Assembly (NCBI RefSeq): GCF_039503195.1
Contig: NZ_JBCJKP010000001.1
Coordinates: forward strand, 6,324,001 to 6,388,000
Length of the DNA: 64,000 bases
Direction of reading: 5' to 3'
Source of the DNA: Streptomyces mirabilis
GTDB taxonomy: Bacteria > Actinomycetota > Actinomycetes > Streptomycetales > Streptomycetaceae
Below the pieces are notes generated by a model. That model was not told the origin of the DNA. It saw only the letters and a list, made by a program, of their open reading frames with translations, and ran no database searches. Both the position numbers and the translations under genes were made by a program. Shown piece by piece: positions 1 through 8,304 of the stretch. Positions within the stretch are counted from its first letter, which is position 1. Each line of letters starts with the position of its first letter.

Positions 1-1471
1 CGTAGAAATTCTGCTCGGGCCACGCCTTCTGGACGCCCGGCATCACGCCGACCGTGTCCCAGGCGCCCGTCTTCTTGAACGCGCCGGGGAGGGTCAGGCG
101 CTCGCCCGCGGTGACGGTGCGGTAGCGCTGCTGGTTGCTGATCCACAGGCCCGACATGAAGGTGGAGTGACCCAGCCAGCTGCTTCCGCCGTACGTCGCC
201 GAGGTCAGCCAGCCGCTCTTCGCCGCGAACCCGGCGTCGGTCAGCTTCTTGTTCTCGGCGGTGAGCGTCGCGTCGACGCCCGGCGCCATGACCGGGTCCT
301 CGATCGCGCTGCGGCCGTAGCTCTCGATGAAGGTGATCATCATGTCCTTGCCGCGCAGCCCGGTGAGCAGCTGGTCGGGCGGCGTGTTGGCGAAGTCGTC
401 CTTCTTCGCGATCTTGGCGAACTCGGCTTCGTCCCGCAGTGTCCGCCGCACCTGCTCCGCCTTGAACTGGAGGGCCTGCATGGTGTGCTCCGAAGCGATG
501 GGTATCCCCGCGGCGTACTGCACGCCCAGCGCCGCGCAGGTGACCCAGGCGATGGCCAGCACCAGCGTCGTGCGGGTCGCCGTCTCGGTGTTCCGGGCCG
601 CCAGGTTGCCCAGTCGGATCACCGACATCGTCGTGAGGGCGAGTACGGCGATCACGAGCGTCACGGCCAGGGCCGCGATGCCGAGCGCGCCACCCTTGCC
701 GAACGTGTCCTGGAGGTATCCCAGCGCATCACTGAAGAGCGACCAGTCGAGGACGACGTTGAAGCCTCGCCCGAGGTATTCGTTGAAACCGATGTCGAGG
801 AAGTTCACGACGGTCAGGGCGCCCAGGCCGAGCCCGGCGAACGCCGCCACGGCGATCCGCGGCTTGCGGGGCAGGACGATCAGCAGGGCGGCGCCGAAGA
901 TCGCCTCCACCGGGAGACGCACGAAAGCGGCCAGCCGGACCTTGTCCGCCTGGGTCGGCATGAGCAGCGCGACGACCACGACAGCGAGGGCCACGGCGGT
1001 GGTGGTCCACGCGAGAACGCGGGCCGCTACCGGGTACTTCTCCCGCCACCCACCCCAGACGCGCCGCCACCCGCGTGGGCGGGGGGCGGTGGGGGTGTCG
1101 GCGTCGGACACGGCGGGGTCGGGTGCGGCGGCGGCCTGCTCCGGGGCGTCGACCTCGCCCTCCGGAACGTCGGCGTCCGGGGCTTCCGTCTCGGGGCTTT
1201 CCGTCTCAGTGATCTCGGTCTCGGATGTCTCGGTCGCAGACGTCTCCGCCTCGGGAGTCTCCGTCTCCGGGGCTTCCGTCTCCGGAGATTCCGTCTCCGG
1301 GGCTTCCGGGGCCTTCGCCTCCGGAGCGCTCACCTCGGGGGTCTCCGCCTCGGAGGTCTGGACGGTGTCCCTCGGGGCGGGGGCCTCCAGGGGTGTGACC
1401 TCCTGCGAGGGCTGGTCCTCCGGCGCCTCGTCCGTTTTCGACAGCTGTCGAGAGCTCGTGTTGAACGACAA
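1..1471 (-). CDS. LTA-synthase/sulfatase-like membrane protein (partial, C-terminus off the left edge)
   Basis: 490 codons are visible. Residues 1-110 are an acidic linker rich in Glu, Thr, Pro and Ser, built from near-repeats such as SPETEAPETETPEAE. Four or five hydrophobic segments follow, then the start of an alkaline-phosphatase-superfamily domain with FIESYGRSA and a GGSSWLGHSTFMSG segment, as in LtaS-type phosphoglycerol transferases and membrane sulfatases. The catalytic domain probably faces outward and acts on a cell-surface phospho-substrate. The start is a TTG at 1471, preceded at good distance by GGAAGGA; an in-frame stop lies about 60 bases upstream and no ATG or GTG intervenes. 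It lies downstream of the histidine kinase on the same strand, so control by that two-component system is plausible. Phosphoglycerol transferase versus sulfatase cannot be decided here. Confidence 0.8.
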   Translation of the reverse strand, partial: MSFNTSSRQLSKTDEAPEDQPSQEVTPLEAPAPRDTVQTSEAETPEVSAPEAKAPEAPETESPETEAPETETPEAETSATETSETEITETESPETEAPDADVPEGEVDAPEQAAAAPDPAVSDADTPTAPRPRGWRRVWGGWREKYPVAARVLAWTTTAVALAVVVVALLMPTQADKVRLAAFVRLPVEAIFGAALLIVLPRKPRIAVAAFAGLGLGALTVVNFLDIGFNEYLGRGFNVVLDWSLFSDALGYLQDTFGKGGALGIAALAVTLVIAVLALTTMSVIRLGNLAARNTETATRTTLVLAIAWVTCAALGVQYAAGIPIASEHTMQALQFKAEQVRRTLRDEAEFAKIAKKDDFANTPPDQLLTGLRGKDMMITFIESYGRSAIEDPVMAPGVDATLTAENKKLTDAGFAAKSGWLTSATYGGSSWLGHSTFMSGLWISNQQRYRTVTAGERLTLPGAFKKTGAWDTVGVMPGVQKAWPEQNFY

Positions 1472-1570
1472 CCCGGCGGTCCTTCCGTGCGAAGCCCGGT
1501 GGTGGCGCGGCGGACCAGGCTGAGGTCGAGGCCGCCTTCATCTGTTGGGTACGAGGTCGTACCGGCCGGT

Positions 1571-1657
1571 GTTCAATCATCCGGGTTTGCTTATGTTCAA
1601 GCGAGTCACCGAGCTTGTTCAAGCACCTCACTGTGCTTGTTAAAGCAGCTCACCGCG
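1571..1657. promoter_or_regulatory. Phased 11/22-bp direct repeats, candidate OmpR/PhoP-type operator
   Basis: From 1595 the sequence repeats every 22 bp: GTTCAAGC (1595), GTTCAAGC (1617) and GTTAAAGC (1639), each followed 11 bp later by TCACC or TCACT (1606, 1628, 1650). Copies 1 and 2 match at 17 of 22 positions. A further GTTCAA lies at 1571. Direct repeats on an 11-bp phase are the usual target of OmpR-family dimers and resemble Streptomyces PHO boxes. The array overlaps the 3' end of the kinase gene and lies about 100 bp upstream of the sulfatase-like gene, so it is probably that gene's operator. Confidence 0.55.
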
Positions 1658-3086
1658 TCGGAAGCGTCACCGTGACCTCGAGCCCCGCTCCCGGCGCCGT
1701 CCGTACCGCCACGTCACCCCCGTGCGCGGCCACCACTCCCTGCACGATCGCCATTCCCAGCCCGCTGCCCGCGCCACCGCCCGCCCGGAAGAACCGGTCG
1801 AAGATGCGCGCCGCGTCCTCCTCCGCCAGCCCGGGCCCCTGGTCCGCGACACACAGCCGTACGGTCCCGTCCTCCCGTTCGAGACCGAGCCGCACCGGCA
1901 CGTCGGCGGGCGTGTGGGTGCGTACGTTGGCCACCAGGTTGCCCAGCACCTGCCGCAGCCCCGACTCGTCGGCGTGCACCAGCAGTGTCCCGTCGGCGCC
2001 CACGGTCACCGGACGACCGGGCTGCTGGGCCCGCAGATCCTCGGCTGCGTCGCGCACCAGACGGCTCAGGTCGACGTTCTTGAAACGCAGCTCGGGGCTC
2101 TGGTCGAGGCGGGCCAGGATGAGCAGTTCGTCCACGAGGCGCCCCATGCGGTCGGCCTCGGCGTTCATCCGGTCCCAGGCCCGTCGGCGCTCACCCGGCT
2201 CGCGCAGCATCCCCTTCTCGTACAGCTGGAGGTAGCCGCGGATCGCCGACAGCGGGGTGCGCAGCTCGTGCGAGGCGTCCGCGACGAACCGGCGCAGCTG
2301 CGTCGCGCTGCGCTCGCGGGTCCGGTACGCCGATTCCACCTGGTGAAGCATGGAGTTGAGGGCGAGCCGCAGCTGTTCGACCTCCTGGGTCGGATGGTGG
2401 CTGGAGGGCACGCGCCGGGTGAGGTCTCCCTCGGCGATGGCGGACGAGGTCTCCACCATGTCCTCCAGTGGCCGCATCCGGCGGCTCACGCTGATCATGG
2501 TCAGCACCGCGAGCAGCGACAACAGCAGGGTGCCGACGCCCAGATCGAGTTTGAGGGCCTTGGCGATGCCCTTGTGCAGGGCGTCGGTGGAGGCGGCGAG
2601 CAGCACGTACGTGCCGTCGGCGAGCCGGGCTCCGGTGACCCGGTAGGAGGCGCCGTGCACGGTGGTGTCGTGCGGGGCGGGGTCGTGCGCGAGGGCGCCC
2701 GGGTCGTCCGCCGCGGCGACCAGCGCGCGCTGGATGTCGGTGGGCTTGAAACCGCCGACGCTGAGGGGGGTCCCGTGGCCGTCCACCGCCGCGAAGATCG
2801 AGTCGGGCTTGTCGGACCGGTCCGCGCCGGGGACCATCCGCTCGCGTACGAAGGCGAGCGCGGTGAGCGAGTCGATCTGGTGGAGGGTGAGCCGCGAACC
2901 GGTCAGCGACTCCCGCGTCTTGGACAGTTCCGTGTCGACCTGGTCGAGCAGATAGTGCCGCATCCCCATCAGACTGACGGCGGTCGCCACGATGATGCCC
3001 AGCGCCAGCAACCCCACGTTCGCGAGCGTCAGTTTGCCGCGCAACGAGTGGATCCCGCGGTGACGCCGGGGGCGCCGCACACTCAC
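1650..3086 (-). CDS. Membrane sensor histidine kinase
   Basis: 478 aa. A first membrane segment (about 20-42) and a second (about 180-200) flank an extracytoplasmic sensor of about 135 residues. HAMP follows (about 200-255), then a HisKA domain with the phosphoacceptor His273 in the motif ASHELRTPLSA. The ATPase domain carries an N-box (NLVANVRTH, near 385), ADQGPGL (near 415) and GSGLGMAIVQG (near 440). It autophosphorylates and passes phosphate to the partner regulator immediately upstream. The GTG at 3086 is the first credible start; the 108 bases between it and the regulator stop stay open in this frame but contain no better start codon. The stimulus cannot be inferred. Confidence 0.93.
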   Translation of the reverse strand: MSVRRPRRHRGIHSLRGKLTLANVGLLALGIIVATAVSLMGMRHYLLDQVDTELSKTRESLTGSRLTLHQIDSLTALAFVRERMVPGADRSDKPDSIFAAVDGHGTPLSVGGFKPTDIQRALVAAADDPGALAHDPAPHDTTVHGASYRVTGARLADGTYVLLAASTDALHKGIAKALKLDLGVGTLLLSLLAVLTMISVSRRMRPLEDMVETSSAIAEGDLTRRVPSSHHPTQEVEQLRLALNSMLHQVESAYRTRERSATQLRRFVADASHELRTPLSAIRGYLQLYEKGMLREPGERRRAWDRMNAEADRMGRLVDELLILARLDQSPELRFKNVDLSRLVRDAAEDLRAQQPGRPVTVGADGTLLVHADESGLRQVLGNLVANVRTHTPADVPVRLGLEREDGTVRLCVADQGPGLAEEDAARIFDRFFRAGGGAGSGLGMAIVQGVVAAHGGDVAVRTAPGAGLEVTVTLPTR

Positions 3087-3194
3087 GTACGCGGGAATCC
3101 CCGCACAGAGGGCGAGCTCGGTCCGGGACGCCGGTTCCGCGCGGGGAGGGCTCCGCCTGCGCCGCGGCGGCCCCCGGGTCCGGGGATGCCGGGG

Positions 3195-3884
3195 TCATGC
3201 GAGGCCGTATCCGACGCCCCGGCGGGTCTGGATCACCGGTGGGCCGAGGGGTTCGAGTTTGCGGCGCAGATAGCTGATGTACGTCTCGACGACGGTCGAC
3301 TCGGCGGAGTGTTCGTACTGCCAGACGTGCCGCAGGAGTTGTTCCTTGGGCACGATCCGGCCGCCGTTGCGGACGAGGAAACGCAGCAGGGCGTACTCGG
3401 TGGGGGTGAGCTCCACCGTGCGGTCCCCGCGGTGCACGGAGTACGTCGTCTCGTCCAGTTCGAGTTCGCCGTAGCGAAGGGGCGGGCGCTGGGGAAGGAC
3501 GTCGTCGGGGCGTGTGCGGCGCAGTACGGCCGTGATCCGGGCGACGACCTCGTCGATGTTGAACGGCTTGGTGATGTAGTCGTCGCCGAAACCGAGCGCG
3601 CCGACGATCTCGGCGGGCGCGTCCCGCGCGGTGAGGAAGACGATCGCCAGGTCGGGCCGGCGCAGGCGCAGTTCACGGCCCAGCGCCCGCCCGTCGCCGT
3701 CCGGCAGCATCACGTCGAGCAGCGCCGCGTCGGGGCGGGTGCGTTCGGCGAGCGTGAGCGCCTGACGGACGGTGCCCGCGGTCATCACCTCGAAACGGTG
3801 GTAGCGCAGCGCGATGGCGAGGACGTCCGCGATGCTCGGTTCGTCCTCGACGACGAGAACGGTGGCCCCCTCGTGAGCGGTCAT
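3195..3884 (-). CDS. OmpR/PhoB-family response regulator
   Basis: 229 aa. The receiver domain (1-120) has the acidic pair ED at 13-14, the phosphorylated Asp57 in LLDVMLPDGDG and Lys106 in DDYITKPF. The C-terminal winged-helix DNA-binding domain (about 130-229) ends in the typical TRRGVGYGL. It is first in a regulator-kinase operon and divergent from the MMPL exporter gene. The ATG at 3884 was chosen because the receiver fold begins right after it; longer versions would add about 80 low-complexity residues. Likely targets are the sulfatase-like gene and perhaps the divergent exporter. Confidence 0.94.
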   Translation of the reverse strand: MTAHEGATVLVVEDEPSIADVLAIALRYHRFEVMTAGTVRQALTLAERTRPDAALLDVMLPDGDGRALGRELRLRRPDLAIVFLTARDAPAEIVGALGFGDDYITKPFNIDEVVARITAVLRRTRPDDVLPQRPPLRYGELELDETTYSVHRGDRTVELTPTEYALLRFLVRNGGRIVPKEQLLRHVWQYEHSAESTVVETYISYLRRKLEPLGPPVIQTRRGVGYGLA

Positions 3885-3989
3885 GCCCCCAGTATCCGCA
3901 CGCGGGTCGCGCCAGGGGGCGGCTCCCCCCTTTGGAGTTCCTTGAGAGTCATGGGCGGTCTGTGTCGTCGCTCGAGCGTGCCGGTCGAT

Positions 3990-4018
3990 GGTTGGTCCCA
4001 GGACCTGGGGGACCAACC
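3990..4018. promoter_or_regulatory. Long palindrome between divergent regulator and exporter genes
   Basis: Arms GGTTGGTCCC (3990-3999) and GGGACCAACC (4009-4018) are perfect inverts. The dyad nearly continues into the centre (CCAGG-A-CCTGG), interrupted by two extra G. It sits about 45 bp before the MMPL start and about 105 bp from the regulator start. There is no trailing T run and both genes point away, so an operator fits better than a terminator. Confidence 0.45.
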
Positions 4019-4063
4019 GACAACCGAACGACCGGATGACCGGTCGACTAAGGAGCGTTGAGC

Positions 4064-6478
4064 GTGGCGACATTGGCACGGTGGTGCTATCGGCACCGGC
4101 TGGTGGTCCTGTTGCTGTGGGTGGGGGCACTGCTCGGGCTCGGGGCCGCGGCCTCGACCGCGGGCACGGATTACGCGAACGTCTTCTCCCTTCCGAACAC
4201 GGACTCCAAGCGCGCGTACGACCAGATGGAGAAGGCCTTCCCGGAGCGCGCGGGCGACACCGACACGGTGGTGTGGAAGGTCGACACGGGAACCGTCCGG
4301 GACCAGTCCGTACAGTCCCGGATCCAGCCCGCGCTGGAGAGGATCGGCAAGATGGCGGGGGTCGGCGGCGTGACCAGCCCGTACGCCGGCGACCGGGGCG
4401 CGGCGCAGATCAGCGCCAACGGCAGGATCGCCTACGCCCAGATCACCTTCGCCAACCAGGCGAACGCGGTGCCCAAACAGCTGGTGCAGGACGTGGTCGA
4501 CACCGCACAGGGCGCCCGACGCGGCGGTCTGCACGTCGAGCTGGGCGGTCAGGCGATCCAGCGCGTCCAGGAACCGCCCACCGGACTCGCCGAGATGATC
4601 GGCATCCTGGCCGCGGCGGTCGTCCTCTTCCTCGCCTTCGGCTCGCTCTTCGCGATGCTGCTCCCGATCGGCATCGCGATCTTCGGGGTGGGCACGGGCC
4701 TGTTCTCCACCCAGCTGCTCAGCCATGTGACGTCGGTGCCCGACCTGGCACCGCTGCTCGCCACGCTGATCGGCCTCGGTGTCGGCATCGACTACGCGCT
4801 GTTCATCGTCACCCGGCACCGGCGCGGCATCCTGCGCGGCATGGACCCGGAGGAGTCGGCGGTCACCGCCCTCAACACCTCCGGCCGCGCGGTGCTGTTC
4901 GCGGGCGGCACGGTGTGCATCGCGCTCGCCGGGATGCTCGTGACGAACCTGCGCTTCCTGGACGGCGTGGTCATCGGCACCTCGCTCACCGTCGTGTTCA
5001 GCGTGCTCGCGGCCGTCACGCTGCTGCCCGCGCTGCTCGGTTTCCTCGGCTCCCGGGTGCTCAGCCGCCGCCAGCGGCGCAAGCTGGCCGCCGAAGGCCC
5101 CGAGCAGGAGCGGGCCAGCGGCTTCGCGGCCCGCTGGTCGGCGAACGTCCAGAAGCGCCCGCGCTCGATCGCCGTGATGGCTGTCGTCGTCATGGCGATC
5201 CTCGCCATCCCGGTGCTGTCGCTGCGGCTCGGCGCGACCGACCAGGGCAACGACGACGCGTCGACGACGACCCGGAAGGCGTACGACCTCCTCGCGGAGG
5301 GCTTCGGCCCCGGCTTCAACGGCCCGCTCCAGGTGGTCTCCACCAGCGGCGACACGAACAAGCTGGTGCAGGGCATCCGCGCGACCGACGGCGTCGCCCA
5401 GGTCGCGGCGCTGCCGCCCGCGCAGGGCGTCACGGTGATCCAGGTCGTACCGACCACGTCACCGCAGTCCGAGAAGACGGACCAGCTCATCGACACCCTG
5501 CGGGACAAGGTGATCCCGGACGCCGGGGCACAGGCGCACGTCGGCGGTGTGACGGCGATCTCCAAGGACTTCTCGACCGTCACGGGTGACCGGCTGCCAC
5601 TCTTCATCGCCACCATCATCGGCCTGGGCTTCCTGCTGCTGATGGTCGCCTTCCGCTCCCTGGTGGTGCCCCTGACCGCCGCCCTGATGAACCTGATCGC
5701 GGCCGCCGCGTCCTTCGGCGTCCTCGTCGCGATCTTCCAGTGGGGCTGGGGGCTGAGCCTGCTGGGCCTCGGCAAGGAGGGGCCGATCAACGCCTTCCTG
5801 CCCGTCATCATGCTCTCCCTCCTCTTCGGCCTCTCCATGGACTACCAGGTGTTCCTGGTGAGCCGGATGCACGAGGAGTGGGTGCACACCAAGGACAACG
5901 CGCGGGCGGTCCGGGTCGGCCTCGCGGAGACCAGCCGTGTCATCAACTCCGCCGCTCTGATCATGGTCTGCGTCTTCCTCGCCTTCGTCCTCAGCGGTGA
6001 CTCGGGGGCGGCGATGGCGGGCGTGGGCCTCGCGGCGGCGGTCGCGCTGGACGCGTTCATTCTCCGTACGGCGCTGGTGCCGGCCGCGATGCATCTGCTG
6101 GGCAAGTCCAACTGGTGGCTGCCGGCGGGTCTGGAGAAGCGGTTGCCGCACCTGGCGGTGGAGCCGGCTGAGGAGGCGGAGCTGCCGCGGGCTTCGACGG
6201 GAGGACCGACGGTCGTGCACGGCTTCGTCCGTGACGCGGAGGGAGCGCCGGTCGACGGGGCGGTCCTCACCCTGCTCAGCAAGGGCGGGCGTCAACTGGA
6301 CCGGGTGACCTCACTGGCGGACGGCTCGTACATCGTCTCGGTACCGGCTCCTGGCACGTACCTGCTGTCGGCGACGGCCTCTTCGTACGGAGCCCGCGCC
6401 CGGCACGTCATCGTGACCGACGAACCGCTGGTGCACGACCTGGAGTTGACGGAGGGGGAGGTGGACGCCGTCAACTAG
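4064..6478 (+). CDS. MMPL-family (RND superfamily) exporter with C-terminal carboxypeptidase-regulatory-like domain
   Basis: 804 aa, about 12 membrane segments in two MMPL repeats. Each repeat has a large extracytoplasmic loop, and the motifs GLGVGIDYALFIVTR (first) and FGLSMDYQVFLVSRMHEEW (second) carry the membrane Asp-Tyr pairs used for proton coupling. After about residue 715 comes an unusual soluble tail (GFVRDAEGAPVDGAVL ... DGSYIVSVPAPGTYLLS). It resembles the CarboxypepD_reg beta-sandwich and is not part of ordinary MMPL proteins. Members of the family export lipids, pigments or antibiotics; the substrate here is unknown. The GTG at 4064 was preferred over the TTG at 4058 because AAGGAG at 4050-4055 is 8 bases from the GTG. 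Divergent from the two-component genes. Confidence 0.92.
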   Translation: MATLARWCYRHRLVVLLLWVGALLGLGAAASTAGTDYANVFSLPNTDSKRAYDQMEKAFPERAGDTDTVVWKVDTGTVRDQSVQSRIQPALERIGKMAGVGGVTSPYAGDRGAAQISANGRIAYAQITFANQANAVPKQLVQDVVDTAQGARRGGLHVELGGQAIQRVQEPPTGLAEMIGILAAAVVLFLAFGSLFAMLLPIGIAIFGVGTGLFSTQLLSHVTSVPDLAPLLATLIGLGVGIDYALFIVTRHRRGILRGMDPEESAVTALNTSGRAVLFAGGTVCIALAGMLVTNLRFLDGVVIGTSLTVVFSVLAAVTLLPALLGFLGSRVLSRRQRRKLAAEGPEQERASGFAARWSANVQKRPRSIAVMAVVVMAILAIPVLSLRLGATDQGNDDASTTTRKAYDLLAEGFGPGFNGPLQVVSTSGDTNKLVQGIRATDGVAQVAALPPAQGVTVIQVVPTTSPQSEKTDQLIDTLRDKVIPDAGAQAHVGGVTAISKDFSTVTGDRLPLFIATIIGLGFLLLMVAFRSLVVPLTAALMNLIAAAASFGVLVAIFQWGWGLSLLGLGKEGPINAFLPVIMLSLLFGLSMDYQVFLVSRMHEEWVHTKDNARAVRVGLAETSRVINSAALIMVCVFLAFVLSGDSGAAMAGVGLAAAVALDAFILRTALVPAAMHLLGKSNWWLPAGLEKRLPHLAVEPAEEAELPRASTGGPTVVHGFVRDAEGAPVDGAVLTLLSKGGRQLDRVTSLADGSYIVSVPAPGTYLLSATASSYGARARHVIVTDEPLVHDLELTEGEVDAVN

Positions 6479-6953
6479 CCGTGGGGTGCCCGGCTTCGAG
6501 GATCCTTTTCACATCGAGGGTGACCTTGCCGCCGACGGGCTCGGGGAGCGTGACGAGTTCGTCGGCGGTGTGGACGCCATGCACCGTGTAGCGGTCCGCG
6601 GCCGGATCGGTGAGGACGTGGAGGCGCGGGTGCTGGCGGTCGACGATGACGCAGACGGGGATGCGGGCCCTGGCGTAGGAGGAGACCTTGTCCCGCGGAC
6701 GGCCCTCACTCCGAGGCCCTGAGCTCTTCGCTGCCCCGTTCATGCAACTGGGCCTGGTGCGAGTCCTGCAGGGAATCGGCCTCTGGCTGCCCAGCGGTCC
6801 AGAGGACTACGTGATCCCCGACCTGTCGGTGGTCGACGACGACTACCGCCAACCTGGTGCGACGCGGCGGCCCGGAAGACTCTCCATGAGGAGGTTCGCC
6901 TCGGCGATCAGCGGCCGGTCCTCGTGCGGTCGCTCGACAGCTGCCGCGGACAT
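6471..6953 (-). pseudogene. Uma2-family (DUF820) endonuclease-like gene, broken by internal inversion and deletion
   Basis: Read on the minus strand, 6953 to about 6866 encodes a Uma2 N-terminus (MSAAAVERPHEDRPLIAEAN...). The minus-strand piece 6690-6474 encodes its C-terminus (YARARIPVCVIVDRQHPRLH ... KVTLDVKRILEAG). The middle of the protein (VLQGIGLWLPSGPEDYVIP, then DLSVVDDDY) is readable only on the plus strand, about 6735-6850. The central part has therefore been flipped, and the segments normally flanking it are missing. The remnant stop overlaps the last codons of the MMPL gene. Uma2 proteins are very common, often multicopy, in Streptomyces. No function is expected. Confidence 0.75.
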
Positions 6954-7006
6954 CACGTGCCTCCCATGGCTGGTGTCGAGAACATCCTCGTAGGTCGAAC
7001 GTCTCG

Positions 7007-7777
7007 TCACCCGGTCGTGGAGCCCCGCCCCGGATCCGGCAGCAGCTTCGTCATCCCCGGCAGGAAGTCCGTGAACAGCTCGTGCACCTCGTGGACGAGC
7101 GGGCGCAGGACGCGGAAGCGGGCCAGTGAGACGCCCCGGGTGGTGATGCGGGCGCCGCGCTCGGCGAGCCGGTAGCTGCGTTCGCGCCCCTCCGTGCGGT
7201 CGAAGACCCAGTACAGGACGAGCCCCATCTGCGACAGCCACATCAGCTCGGGCAGGACGTCCCTCAGCTCCTCCGGAACCTTCGCCTTCGATCCGGCGAG
7301 CACCTCGCGGTGTATGGCGATGGACTCCTCGCGCGGGCCCGCCGACTCGGGGGAGAAGGGGCTGAGCGGGCTCTCCGGGTCGGCGGCGTTCTTGAAGAAC
7401 TGCGCCGCGAACTCGTGGTACGGCTCCGCCACGTCCAGCCACGCCTTCAGTACGCCCGCGATCCGCGCCTCCAGATCCTTCTCGCGCTCCAGGACCGGCC
7501 GGATCGCCGCCTGGTGCTCGGCGCCGATCCGGTCGTAGAAGCCCTGGATGAGGTGCTCCTTGCCGGCGAAGTAGTAGTACGCGTTGCCGACGGAGACCCC
7601 GGCCTCCTGGGCGATCGCCCGCATGGTCGTCTTGTCGTACCCCCGCTCCTGGAACAGCCGCAGCGCGGTCTCCAGGATCAGCGCGCGGGTCTGCTCGCTC
7701 TTGGCGGGACCCTTTTCCTGGGCCTTTCCTGGCGCGCTGGTGTCGTCCGGGCCGGGGCTGTCTGTCGGTGCTGGCAC
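7007..7777 (-). CDS. TetR-family transcriptional regulator
   Basis: 256 aa. A disordered N-terminus (1-28) precedes a TetR helix-turn-helix (TRALILETALRLFQERGYDK, then TTMRAIAQEAGVSVGNAYYY; about 30-75). The ligand-binding domain follows. It is the last gene of a three-gene run on the minus strand, 11 bp after the DCC gene. Two perfect TTGAAC-N2-GTTCAA palindromes lie at the promoter of that run, so it probably represses its own operon. The inducer is unknown. Start: the ATG/GTG at 7777 precedes a short Pro-rich leader; internal starts are possible. Confidence 0.9.
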   Translation of the reverse strand: MPAPTDSPGPDDTSAPGKAQEKGPAKSEQTRALILETALRLFQERGYDKTTMRAIAQEAGVSVGNAYYYFAGKEHLIQGFYDRIGAEHQAAIRPVLEREKDLEARIAGVLKAWLDVAEPYHEFAAQFFKNAADPESPLSPFSPESAGPREESIAIHREVLAGSKAKVPEELRDVLPELMWLSQMGLVLYWVFDRTEGRERSYRLAERGARITTRGVSLARFRVLRPLVHEVHELFTDFLPGMTKLLPDPGRGSTTG

Positions 7778-7788
7778 GGGAACAGAGC

Positions 7789-8304
7789 CTAACGAGTCGA
7801 ACAGGAGCCGCTGTCACAGCCGGGAGGCCGGTACGTCCATCCGCCACCCGGTTCGTACACCCACCCGTCCCCCCGCCGGTACGCGCCCCCGCCCCATCCC
7901 TGCTGGGCGTGCGCGGAGCGCCACTTCGCGGCGGCGAGCATCGCGCCCTTGGCGAGCCGGGCCCCTGCCGGGGTGCTCAGCCGGTGGGCGAGCGGCCGGT
8001 GCTCGCGCAGCGCCCACAGGCAGACGACCCAGGCGGCGGCCCCGCGGTAGACCTGACCGCCGTCCCCGACGACGGTGATCTCGTCGAGGGTGGCGCGGTG
8101 GTCGAGGGCGGGGAAGAGTGCCCTGGCCAGCTCGGAACCGGCCGGCACGAGCCGCAGCGGCACCAGCTGGGGCTGCTTGCCCAGCCAGTCGCGCAGGAAG
8201 GTGCACAGCGAGCACGAGGCGTCGTAGAGGACGGTGAGCCCGAGGACCGGGACGCGTGCGGCGTCCCGGTCACGGGTGGCCTCGAGGCCGGTCATGGTGC
8301 TCAC
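7789..8304 (-). CDS. DCC-family thiol-disulfide oxidoreductase-like protein
   Basis: 171 aa. The family signature YDASCSLCTFLRDW contains the CxxC pair (CSLC) near the N-terminus and aligns with the DUF393/DCC family, which is proposed to be redox-active. The C-terminus is Gly/Trp/Tyr-rich (GGAYRRGDGWVYEPGGGW) and ends in CDSGSCS. The GTG at 8304 overlaps the TGA of the upstream membrane gene as GTGA, which suggests coupled translation; the ATG at 8295 is an alternative. It is the middle gene of the TetR-controlled operon. Confidence 0.85.
   Translation of the reverse strand: MSTMTGLEATRDRDAARVPVLGLTVLYDASCSLCTFLRDWLGKQPQLVPLRLVPAGSELARALFPALDHRATLDEITVVGDGGQVYRGAAAWVVCLWALREHRPLAHRLSTPAGARLAKGAMLAAAKWRSAHAQQGWGGGAYRRGDGWVYEPGGGWTYRPPGCDSGSCSTR

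Noticed and set aside
1722..4061. Plus-strand frame of 779 codons over the two-component genes
   Set aside because: Antisense shadow; the minus strand encodes complete kinase and receiver motifs.
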